Of a stretch of 64,000 bases of DNA, positions 27,801-40,424 are shown one piece after another. The notes under the pieces are model-generated. The model worked only from the letters and a program-made list of their open reading frames with translations, was not told the DNA's origin and ran no database searches. The position numbers and the translations under genes are program-made. Positions within the stretch are counted from its first letter, which is position 1. Every line of letters begins with the position of its first letter. This DNA comes from Luzula sylvatica (lineage: Eukaryota > Streptophyta > Magnoliopsida > Poales > Juncaceae): contig CAMPEJ010000007.1 in assembly GCA_946800325.1 (NCBI GenBank), positions 496,001 through 560,000 on the forward strand, given 5' to 3'.

Positions 27801-30628
27801 CATTTCACCAAAATTTACAAACACTAAGAAAGTTTGTTTTTCGATTCAAAACAATCTGGTTATGCTTTGGGGAGTTCAAATAACATATTTTTAGATCATT
27901 CGAATCGTATCTTTTACCACATAACATTTCACCAAAATTTACAAACACTGAGAAAGTTTGATTTTCGATTCAAAACAATCTGTTTATGCTTTGGGGAGTT
28001 CAAATAACATATTTTTAGATCATTCGAATCGTATCTTTTACCACATAACATTTCACCAAAATTTACACACACTAAGAAAGTTTGTTTTTCGATTCAAAAC
28101 AATCTGTTTATGCTTTGGGGAGTTCAAATAACTTATTTTGAGATCATTTGAATCGTATCTTTTACCACATAACATTTCACAAAAATTTAGAAACACTAAG
28201 AAAGTTTAATTTTCGATTCAAAACAATCTGTTTTTGCTTTGGGGAGTTCAAATAACGTATTTTGAGATCATTTGAATCGTATCTTTTACTACATAACATT
28301 TCACCAAAATTTACAAACACTAAGAAAGTTTGTTTTTCGATTCAAAACAATCTGTTTATGCTTTGGGGAGTTCAAATAACATATTTTTAGATCATTCGAA
28401 TCGTATCTTTTACCACATAACATTTCACCAAAATTTACACACACTAAGAAAGTTTGTTTTTCGATTCAAAACAATCTGTTTATGCTTTGGGGAGTTCAAA
28501 TAACGTATTTTGAGATTATTTGAATCGTATCTTTTACTACATAACATTTCACCAAAATTTACAAACACTAAGAAAGTTTGTTTTTCGATTCAAAACAATC
28601 TGGTTATGCTTTGGGGAGTTCAAATAACATATTTTTAGATCATTCGAATCGTATCTTTTACCACATAACATTTCACCAAAATTTACAAACACTGAGAAAG
28701 TTTGATTTTCGATTCAAAACAATCTGTTTATGCTTTGGGGAGTTCAAATAACATATTTTTAGATCATTCGAATCGTATCTTTTACCACATAACATTTCAC
28801 AAAAATTTACAAACACTGAGAAAGTTTGATTTTCGATTCAAAACAATCTGTTTATGCTTTGGGGAGTTCAAATAACATATTTTTAGATCATTCGAATCGT
28901 ATCTTTTACCACATAACATTTCACCAAAATTTACACACACTAAGAAAGTTTGTTTTTCGATTCAAAACGATCTGTTTATGCTTTGGGGAGTTCAAATAAC
29001 TTATTTTGAGATCATTTGAATCGTATCTTTTAGCACATAACATTTCACAAAAATTTAGAAACACTAAGAAAGTTTAATTTTCGATTCAAAACAATCTGTT
29101 TTTGCTTTGGGGAGTTCAAATAACGTATTTTGAGATCATTTGAATCGTATCTTTTACTACATAACATTTCACCAAAATTTACAAACACTAAGAAAGTTTG
29201 TTTTTCGATTCAAAACAATTTGTTTATGCTTTGGGGAGTTCAAATAACGTATTTTTAGATCATTCGAATCGTATCTTTTACCACATAACATTTCACCAAA
29301 ATTTACAAACACTAAGAAAGTTTGTTTTTCGATTCAAAACAATCTGTTTATGCTTTGGGGAGTTCAAATAACATATTTGTAGATCATTCGAATCGTATCT
29401 TTTACCACATAACATTTCACCAAAATTTACAAACACTAAGAAAGTTTGTTTTTCGATTCAAAACAATCTGTTTATGCTTTGGGGAGTTCAAATAACGTAT
29501 TTTGAGATCATTTGAATCGTATCTTTTACCACATAACATTTCACCAAAATTTACAAACACTAAGAAAGTTTGTTTTTCGATTGAAAACAATTTGTTTATG
29601 CTTTGGGGAGTTCAAATAACGTATTTTTAGATCATTCGAATCGTATCTTTTACCACATAACATTTCACCAAAATTTACAAACACTAAGAAAGTTTGTTTT
29701 TCGATTCAAAACAATCTGTTTATGCTTTGGGGAGTTCAAATAACGTATTTTGAGATCATTGGAATCGTATCTTTTACTACATAACATTTCACCAAAATTT
29801 ACAAACACTAAGAAAGTTTGTTTTTCGATTCAAAACAATCTGTTTATGCTTTGGGGAGTTCAAATAACGTATTTTGAGATCATTGGAATCGTATCTTTTA
29901 CTACATAACATTTCACCAAAATTTACAAACACTAAGAAAGTTTGTTTTTCGATTCAAAACAATCTGTTTATGCTTTGGGGAGTTCAAATAACGTATTTTG
30001 AGATCATTTGAATCGTATCTTTTACCACATAACATTTCACCAAACTTTACAAACACTAAGAAAGTTTGTTTTTCGATTCAAAACAATCTGTTTATGCTTT
30101 GGGGAGTTCAAATAACGTATTTTGAGATTATTTGAATCGTATCTTTTACCACATAACATTTCACCAAAATTTACAAACACTAAGAAAGTTTGTTTTTCGA
30201 TTCAAAACAATCTGTTTATGCTTTGGGGAGTTCAAATAACGTATTTTGAGATCATTTGAATCGTATCTTTTACCACATAACATTTCACCAAAATTTACAA
30301 ACACTGAGAAAGTTTGATTTTCGATTCAAAACAATCTGTTTATGCTTTGGGGAGTTCAAATAACATATTTTTAGATCATTTGAATCGTATCTTTTACCAC
30401 ATAACATTTCACCAAAATTTACAAACACTGAGAAAGTTTGATTTTCGATTCAAAACAATCTGTTTATGCTTTGGGGAGTTCAAATAACATATTTTTAGAT
30501 CATTCGAATCGTATCTTTTACCACATAACATTTCACCAAAATTTACAAACACTGAGAAAGTTTGTTTTTCGATTCAAAACAATCTGTTTATGCTTTGGGG
30601 AGTTCAAATAACGTATTTTGAGATCATT
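24801..30628. repeat. Block d, copy 2 of the 47-monomer duplication (units 200-246)
   Basis: This copy abuts copy 1 and carries the same marker order. Its private differences include A56 at 26716 (agaaaattt). Only a handful of differences over 5.8 kb were seen between the copies, which points to a recent event. The start is placed at unit 200 because unit 199 is followed by a T1/T18/G47 unit, as unit 152 is followed by unit 153. Unit 199 also has T116, which neither expected parent (152 or 246) shows. Confidence 0.86.
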
Positions 30629-33232
30629 CGAATCGTATCTTTTACCACATAACATTTCACCAAAATTTACAAACACTAAGAAAGTTTGTTTTTCGATTCA
30701 AAACAATTTGGTTATCCTTTGGGGAGTTCAAATAACGTATTTTTAGATCATTCGAATCGTATCTTTTACCACATAACATTTCACCAAAATTTACAAACAC
30801 TAAGAAAGTTTGTTTTTCGATTCAAAACAATCTGTTTATGCTTTGGGGAGTTCAAATAACGTATTTTGAGATCATTTGAATCGTATCTTTTACTACATAA
30901 CATTTCACCAAAATTTACAAACACTAAGAAAGTTTGTTTTTCGATTCAAAACAATCTGTTTATGCTTTGGGGAGTTCAAATAACGTATTTTGAGATCATT
31001 TGATTCGTATCTTTTACCACATAACATTTCACCAAAATTTACAAACACTAAGAAAGTTTGTTTTTCGATTCAAAACAATCTGTTTATGCTTTGGGGAGTT
31101 CAAATAACGTATTTTGAGATAATTTGAATCGTATCTTTTACCACATAACATTTTACCAAAATTTACAAACACCAAGAAAGTTTGTTTTTCGATTGAAAAC
31201 AATCTGTTTATGCTTTGGGGAGTTCAAATAACGTATTTTGAGATCATTTGAATCGTATCTTTTACCACATAACATTTCACCAAAATTTACAAACACTAAG
31301 AAAGTTTGTTTTTCGATTCAAAACAATTTGTTTATGCTTTGGGGAGTTCAAATAACGTATTTTGAGACCATTCGAATCGTATCTTTTACCACATAACATT
31401 TCACCAAAATTTACAAACGCTAAGAAAGTTTGTTTTTCGATTCAAAACAATCTGTTTATGCTTTGGGGAGTTCAAATAACGTATTTTGAGATCATTTGAA
31501 TCGTATCTTTTACTACATAACATTTCACCAAAATTTACAAACGCTGAGAAAGTTTGTTTTTCGATTCAAAACAATCTGTTTATGCTTTGGGGAGTTCAAA
31601 TAACGTATTTTGAGATCATTTGAATCGTATCTTTTACCACATAACATTTCACCAAAATTTACAAACACTGAGAAAGTTTGATTTTCGATTCAAAACAATC
31701 TGTTTATGCTTTGGGGAGTTCAAATAACGTATTTTGAGATCATTCGAATCGTATCTTTTACTACATAACATTTCACCAAAATTTACAAACACTGAGAAAG
31801 TTTGTTTTTCGATTCAAAACAATTTGTTTATGCTTTGGGGAGTTCAAATAACGTATTTTGAGATCATTCGAATCGTATCTTTTACCACATAACATTTCAC
31901 CAAAATTTACAAACACTAAGAAAGTTTGTTTTTCGATTCAAAACAATCTGTTTATGCTTTGGGGAGTTCAAATAACGTATTTTGAGATCATTGGAATCGT
32001 ATCTTTTACTACATAACATTTCACCAAAATTTACAAACACTAAGAAAGTTTGTTTTTCGATTCAAAACAATCTGTTTATGCTTTGGGGAGTTCAAATAAC
32101 TTATTTTGAGATCATTGGAATCGTATCTTTTACCACATAACATTTCACAAAAATTTACAAACACTAAGAAAGTTTGTTTTTCGATTCAAAACAATCTGTT
32201 TATGCTTTGGGGAGTTCAAATAACTTATTTTGAGATCATTTGAATCGTATCTTTTACCACATAACATTTCACCAAACTTTACAAACACTAAGAAAGTTTG
32301 TTTTTCGATTCAAAACAATCTGTTTTTGCTTTGGGGAGTTCAAATAACGTATTTTGAGATTATTTGAATCGTATCTTTTACTACATAACATTTCACCAAA
32401 ATTTACAAACACTAAGAAAGTTTGTTTTTCGATTCAAAGCAATCTGGTTATGCTTTGGGGAGTTCAAATAACGTATTTTGAGATCATTTGAATCGTATCT
32501 TTTACCACGTAACATTTAATCAAAATTTACAAACACTGAGAAAGTTTGATTTTCGATTCAAAACAATATGTTTATGCTTTGGGGAGTTCAAATAACATAT
32601 TTTTAGATCATTCGAATCGTATCTTTTACCACATAACATTTCACCAAAATTTACACACACTAAGAAAGTTTGTTTTTCGATTCAAAACAATCTGTTTATG
32701 CTTTGGGGAGTTCAAATAACGTATTTTGAGATTATTTGAATCGTATCTTTTACTACATAACATTTCACCAAAATTTACAAACACTAAGAAAGTTTGTTTT
32801 TCGATTCAAAACAATCTGGTTATGCTTTGGGGAGTTCAAATAACATATTTTTAGATCATTCGAATCGTATCTTTTACCACATAACATTTCACCAAAATTT
32901 ACAAACACTGAGAAAGTTTGATTTTCGATTCAAAACAATCTGTTTATGCTTTGGGGAGTTCAAATAACATATTTTTAGATCATTCGAATCGTATCTTTTA
33001 CCACATAACATTTCACCAAAATTTACACACACTAAGAAAGTTTGTTTTTCGATTCAAAACAATCTGTTTATGCTTTGGGGAGTTCAAATAACTTATTTTG
33101 AGATCATTTGAATCGTATCTTTTACCACATAACATTTCACAAAAATTTAGAAACACTAAGAAAGTTTAATTTTCGATTCAAAACAATCTGTTTTTGCTTT
33201 GGGGAGTTCAAATAACGTATTTTGAGATCATT
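30629..33232. repeat. Block e: partial third copy of the 47-monomer block (units 247-267)
   Basis: From unit 247 the marker order follows units 207-227 at an offset of 40 units (4,960 bp). The C120 unit is at 252 (compare 212) and the G21/atttaatc unit is at 262 (compare 222). The correspondence stops near unit 268, where copy 2 of block d goes on to an A109 unit followed by an acacac unit while this copy enters two plain units. Unit 247 has two private changes, G83 at 30711 and C88 at 30716. Unit 251 has gained G71, a change later shared by units 330 and 403, so this copy looks like the parent type of blocks f and g. Confidence 0.78.
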
Positions 33233-36200
33233 TGAATCGTATCTTTTACTACATAACATTTCACCAAAATTTACAAACACTAAGAAAGTTTGTTTTTCGA
33301 TTCAAAACAATCTGTTTATGCTTTGGGGAGTTCAAATAACGTATTTTGAGATCATTTGAATCGTATCTTTTACCACATAACATTTCACCAAAATTTACAA
33401 ACACTAAGAAAGTTTGTTTTTCGATTCAAAACAATCTGTTTATGCTTTGGGGAGTTCAAATAACGTATTTTGAGATCATTTGAATCGTATCTTTTACTAC
33501 ATAACATTTCACCAAAATTTACAAACACTAAGAAAGTTTGTTTTTCGATTCAAAACAATTTGTTTATGCTTTGGGGAGTTCAAATAACGTATTTTTAGAT
33601 CATTCGAATCGTATCTTTTACCACATAACATTTCACCAAAATTTACAAACACTAAGAAAGTTTGTTTTTCGATTCAAAACAATCTGTTTATGCTTTGGGG
33701 AGTTCAAATAACATATTTGTAGATCATTCGAATCGTATCTTTTACCACATAACATTTCACCAAAATTTACAAACAGTAAGAAAGTTTGTTTTTCGATTCA
33801 AAACAATCTGTTTATGCTTTGGGGAGTTCAAATAACGTATTTTGAGATCATTTGAATCGTATCTTTTACCACATAACATTTCACCAAAATTTACAAACAC
33901 TAAGAAAGTTTGTTTTTCGATTGAAAACAATTTGTTTATGCTTTGGGGAGTTCAAATAACGTATTTTTAGATCATTCGAATCGTATCTTTTACCACATAA
34001 CATTTCACCAAAATTTACAAACACTAAGAAAGTTTGTTTTTCGATTCAAAACAATCTGTTTATGCTTTGGGGAGTTCAAATAACGTATTTTGAGATCATT
34101 GGAATCGTATCTTTTACTACATAACATTTCACCAAAATTTACAAACACTAAGAAAGTTTGTTTTTCGATTCAAAACAATCTGTTTATGCTTTGGGGAGTT
34201 CAAATAACTTATTTTGAGATCATTGGAATCGTATCTTTTACCACATAACATTTCACAAAAATTTACAAACACTAAGAAAGTTTGTTTTTCGATTCAAAAC
34301 AATCTGTTTATGCTTTGGGGAGTTCAAATAACTTATTTTGAGATCATTTGAATCGTATCTTTTACCACATAACATTTCACCAAACTTTACAAACACTAAG
34401 AAAGTTTGTTTTTCGATTCAAAACAATCTGTTTATGCTTTGGGGAGTTCAAATAACATATTTTTAGATCATTCGAATCGTATCTTTTACCACATAACATT
34501 TCACCAAAATTTACAAACACTAAGAAAGTTTAATTTTCGATTCAAAACAATCTGTTTTTGCTTTCGGGAGTTCAAATAACGTATTTTGAGATCATTTGAA
34601 TCGTATCTTTTACTACATAACATTTCACCAAAATTTACAAACACTAAGAAAGTTTGTTTTTCGATTCAAAACAATCTGTTTATGCTTTGGGGAGTTCAAA
34701 TAACGTATTTTGAGATCATTTGAATCGTATCTTTTACCACATAACATTTCACCAAAATTTACAAACACTAAGAAAGTTTGTTTTTCGATTCAAAACAATC
34801 TGTTTATGCTTTGGGGAGTTCAAATAACGTATTTTGAGATCATTTGAATCGTATATTTTACTACATAACATTTCACCAAAATTTACAAACACTAAGAAAG
34901 TTTGTTTTTCGATTCAAAACAATTTGTTTAAGCTCTGGGGAGTTCAAATAACGTATTTTTAGATCATTCGAATCGTATCTTTTACCACATAACATTTCAC
35001 CAAAATTTACAAACACTTAGAAAGTTTGTTTTTCGATTCAAAACAATCTGTTAATGCTTTGGGGAGTTCAAATAACATATTTGTAGATCATTCGAATCGT
35101 ATCTTTTACCACATAACATTTCACCAAAATTTACAAACACTAAGAAAGTTTGTTTTTCGATTCAAAACAATCTGTTTATGCTTTGGGGAGTTCAAATAAC
35201 GTATTTTGAGATCATTTGAATCGTATGTTTTACCACATAACATTTCACCAAAATTTACAAACACTGAGAAAGTTTGATTTTCGATTCAAAACAATCTGGT
35301 TATGCTTTGGGGAGTTCAAATAACATATTTTTAGATCATTCGAATCGTATCTTTTACCACATAACATTTCACCAAAATTTACAAACACTGAGAAAGTTTG
35401 ATTTTCGATTCAAAACAATCTGTTTATGCTTTGGGGAGTTCAAATAACATATTTTTAGATCATTCGAATCGTATCTTTTACCACATAACATTTCACCAAA
35501 ATTTACACACACTAAGAAAGTTTGTTTTTCGATTCAAAACAATCTGTTTATGCTTTGGGGAGTTCAAATAACTTATTTTGAGATCATTTGAATCGTATCT
35601 TTTACCACATAACATTTCACAAAAATTTAGAAACACTAAGAAAGTTTAATTTTCGATTCAAAACAATCTGTTTTTGCTTTGGGGAGTTCAAATAACGTAT
35701 TTTGAGATCATTTGAATCGTATCTTTTACTACATAACATTTCACCAAAATTTACAAACACTAAGAAAGTTTGTTTTTCGATTCAAAACAATCTGTTTATG
35801 CTTTGGGGAGTTCAAATAACGTATTTTGAGATCATTTGAATCGTATCTTTTACCACATAACATTTCACCAAAATTTACAAACACTAAGAAAGTTTGTTTT
35901 TCGATTCAAAACAATCTGTTTATGCTTTGGGGAGTTCAAATAACGTATTTTGAGATCATTTGAATCGTATCTTTTACTACATAACATTTCACCAAAATTT
36001 ACAAACACTAAGAAAGTTTGTTTTTCGATTCAAAACAATTTGTTTATGCTTTGGGGAGTTCAAATAACGTATTTTTAGATCATTCGAATCGTATCTTTTA
36101 CCACATAACATTTCACCAAAATTTACAAACACTAAGAAAGTTTGTTTTTCGATTCAAAACAATCTGTTTATGCTTTGGGGAGTTCAAATAACATATTTGT

Positions 36201-37789
36201 AGATCATTCGAATCGTATCTTTTACCACATAACATTTCACCAAAATTTACAAACAGTAAGAAAGTTTGTTTTTCGATTCAAAACAATCTGTTTATGCTTT
36301 GGGGAGTTCAAATAACGTATTTTGAGATCATTTGAATCGTATCTTTTACCACATAACATTTCACCAAAATTTACAAACACTAAGAAAGTTTGTTTTTCGA
36401 TTGAAAACAATTTGTTTATGCTTTGGGGAGTTCAAATAACGTATTTTTAGATCATTCGAATCGTATCTTTTACCACATAACATTTCACCAAAATTTACAA
36501 ACACTAAGAAAGTTTGTTTTTCGATTCAAAACAATCTGTTTATGCTTTGGGGAGTTCAAATAACGTATTTTGAGATCATTGGAATCGTATCTTTTACTAC
36601 ATAACATTTCACCAAAATTTACAAACACTAAGAAAGTTTGTTTTTCGATTCAAAACAATCTGTTTATGCTTTGGGGAGTTCAAATAACTTATTTTGAGAT
36701 CATTGGAATCGTATCTTTTACCACATAACATTTCACAAAAATTTACAAACACTAAGAAAGTTTGTTTTTCGATTCAAAACAATCTGTTTATGCTTTGGGG
36801 AGTTCAAATAACTTATTTTGAGATCATTTGAATCGTATCTTTTACCACATAACATTTCACCAAACTTTACAAACACTAAGAAAGTTTGTTTTTCGATTCA
36901 AAACAATCTGTTTATGCTTTGGGGAGTTCAAATAACATATTTTTAGATCATTCGAATCGTATCTTTTACCACATAACATTTCACCAAAATTTACAAACAC
37001 TAAGAAAGTTTAATTTTCGATTCAAAACAATCTGTTTTTGCTTTCGGGAGTTCAAATAACGTATTTTGAGATCATTTGAATCGTATCTTTTACTACATAA
37101 CATTTCACCAAAATTTACAAACACTAAGAAAGTTTGTTTTTCGATTCAAAACAATCTGTTTATGCTTTGGGGAGTTCAAATAACGTATTTTGAGATCATT
37201 TGAATCGTATCTTTTACCACATAACATTTCACCAAAATTTACAAACACTAAGAAAGATTGTTTTTCGATTCAAAACAATCTGTTTATGCTTTGGGGAGTT
37301 CAAATAACGTATTTTGAGATCATTTGAATCGTATATTTTACTACATAACATTTCACCAAAATTTACAAACACTAAGAAAGTTTGTTTTTCGATTCAAAAC
37401 AATTTGTTTAAGCTCTGGGGAGTTCAAATAACGTATTTTTAGATCATTCGAATCGTATCTTTTACCACATAACATTTCACCAAAATTTACAAACACTTAG
37501 AAAGTTTGTTTTTCGATTCAAAACAATCTGTTAATGCTTTGGGGAGTTCAAATAACATATTTGTAGATCATTCGAATCGTATCTTTTACCACATAACATT
37601 TCACCAAAATTTACAAACACTAAGAAAGTTTGTTTTTCGATTCAAAACAATCTGTTTATGCTTTGGGGAGTTCAAATAACGTATTTTGAGATCATTTGAA
37701 TCGTATGTTTTACCACATAACATTTCACCAAAATTTACAAACACTGAGAAAGTTTGATTTTCGATTCAAAACAATCTGTTTATGCTTTG
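32737..37789. repeat. Two copies of a 20-monomer (2,480-bp) tandem repeat (mid-unit 264 to mid-unit 304)
   Basis: Rare changes recur at exactly 2,480 bp. These are aaacagtaag at 33771 and 36251, aagctctg in units 281 and 301, acacttag in 282 and 302, G11 (gtatgtttt) in 284 and 304, and G71 in 273 and 293. The second copy has at least one private change (agaaagattg, position 57 of unit 300). The boundary lies inside unit 284, which joins the left half of a unit-304 type to the right half of a unit-264 type; the start and end given here are approximate for this reason. Confidence 0.86.
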
Positions 37790-40424
37790 GGGAGTTCAAA
37801 TAACATATTTTTAGATCATTCGAATCGTATCTTTTACCACATAACATTTCACCAAAATTTACACACACTAAGAAAGTTTGTTTTTCGATTCAAAACAATC
37901 TGTTTATGCTTTGGGGAGTTCAAATAACTTATTTTGAGATCATTTGAATCGTATCTTTTAGCACATAACATTTCACAAAAATTTAGAAACACTAAGAAAG
38001 TTTAATTTTCGATTCAAAACAATCTGTTTTTGCTTTGGGGAGTTCAAATAACGTATTTTGAGATCATTTGAATCGTATCTTTTACTACATAACATTTCAC
38101 CAAAATTTACAAACACTAAGAAAGTTTGTTTTTCGATTCAAAACAATTTGTTTATGCTTTGGGGAGTTCAAATAACGTATTTTTAGATCATTCGAATCGT
38201 ATCTTTTACCACATAACATTTCACCAAAATTTACAAACACTAAGAAAGTTTGTTTTTCGATTCAAAACAATCTGTTTATGCTTTGGGGAGTTCAAATAAC
38301 ATATTTGTAGATCATTCGAATCGTATCTTTTACCACATAACATTTCACCAAAATTTACAAACACTAAGAAAGTTTGTTTTTCGATTCAAAACAATCTGTT
38401 TATGCTTTGGGGAGTTCAAATAACGTATTTTGAGATCATTTGAATCGTATCTTTTACCACATAACATTTCACCAAAATTTACAAACACTAAGAAAGTTTG
38501 TTTTTCGATTGAAAACAATTTGTTTATGCTTTGGGGAGTTCAAATAACGTATTTTTAGATCATTCGAATCGTATCTTTTACCACATAACATTTCACCAAA
38601 ATTTACAAACACTAAGAAAGTTTGTTTTTCGATTCAAAACAATCTGTTTATGCTTTGGGGAGTTCAAATAACGTATTTTGAGATCATTGGAATCGTATCT
38701 TTTACTACATAACATTTCACCAAAATTTACAAACACTAAGAAAGTTTGTTTTTCGATTCAAAACAATCTGTTTATGCTTTGGGGAGTTCAAATAACTTAT
38801 TTTGAGATCATTGGAATCGTATCTTTTACCACATAACATTTCACAAAAATTTACAAACACTAAGAAAGTTTGTTTTTCGATTCAAAACAATCTGTTTATG
38901 CTTTGGGGAGTTCAAATAACTTATTTTGAGATCATTTGAATCGTATCTTTTACCACATAACATTTCACCAAACTTTACAAACACTAAGAAAGTTTGTTTT
39001 TCGATTCAAAACAATCTGTTTATGCTTTGGGGAGTTCAAATAACATATTTGTAGATCATTCGAATCGTATCTTTTACCACATAACATTTCACCAAAATTT
39101 ACAAACACTAAGAAAGTTTAATTTTCGATTCAAAACAATCTGTTTTTGCTTTCGGGAGTTCAAATAACGTATTTTGAGATCATTTGAATCGTATCTTTTA
39201 CTACATAACATTTCACCAAAATTTACAAACACTAAGAAAGTTTGTTTTTCGATTCAAAACAATCTGTTTATGCTTTGGGGAGTTCAAATAACGTATTTTG
39301 AGATCATTTGAATCGTATCTTTTACCACATAACATTTCACCAAAATTTACAAACACTAAGAAAGTTTGTTTTTCGATTCAAAACAATCTGTTTATGCTTT
39401 GGGGAGTTCAAATAACGTATTTTGAGATCATTTGAATCGTATATTTTACTACATAACATTTCACCAAAATTTACAAACACTAAGAAAGTTTGTTTTTCGA
39501 TTCAAAACAATTTGTTTATGCTCTGGGGAGTTCAAATAACGTATTTTTAGATCATTCGAATCGTATCTTTTACCACATAACATTTCACCAAAATTTACAA
39601 ACACTAAGAAAGTTTGTTTTTCGATTCAAAACAATCTGTTAATGCTTTGGGGAGTTCAAATAACATATTTGTAGATCATTCGAATCGTATCTTTTACCAC
39701 ATAACATTTCACCAAAATTTACAAACACTAAGAAAGTTTGTTTTTCGATTCAAAACAATCTGTTTATGCTTTGGGGAGTTCAAATAACGTATTTTGAGAT
39801 CATTTGAATCGTATCTTTTACCACATAACATTTCACCAAAATTTACAAACACTGAGAAAGTTTGATTTTCGATTCAAAACAATCTGTTTATGCTTTGGGG
39901 AGTTCAAATAACATATTTTTAGATCATTCGAATCGTATCTTTTACCACATAACATTTCACCAAAATTTACACACACTAAGAAAGTTTGTTTTTCGATTCA
40001 AAACAATCTGTTTATGCTTTGGGGAGTTCAAATAACTTATTTTGAGATCATTTGAATCGTATCTTTTAGCACATAACATTTCACAAAAATTTAGAAACAC
40101 TAAGAAAGTTTAATTTTCGATTCAAAACAATCTGTTTTTGCTTTGGGGAGTTCAAATAACGTATTTTGAGATCATTTGAATCGTATCTTTTACTACATAA
40201 CATTTCACCAAAATTTACGAACACTAAGAAAGTTTGTTTTTCGATTCAAAACAATCTGTTTATGCTTTGGGGAGTTCAAATAACGTATTTTGAGATCATT
40301 TGAATCGTATCTTTTACCACATAACATTTCACCAAAATTTACAAACACTAAGAAAGTTTGTTTTTCGATTCAAAACAATCTGTTTATGCTTTGGGGAGTT
40401 CAAATAACATATTTGTAGATCATT
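37790..40424. repeat. Shortened third repeat of the 20-monomer unit, 17 monomers (about units 305-325)
   Basis: Units from about 305 follow the previous repeat at an offset of 17 units (2,108 bp). G71 moves from 293 to 310, A11 (gtatatttt) from 301 to 318, A85 (gttaatg) from 302 to 319, and G17 (tttagcac) from 306 to 323. The run therefore looks like the 20-unit repeat with three units lost. The rare changes aagctctg and acacttag are absent, although unit 318 still has the 'gctctg' part, so it split before or during the spread of those changes. Units 324-325 are plain and lead into block f. Confidence 0.72.
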
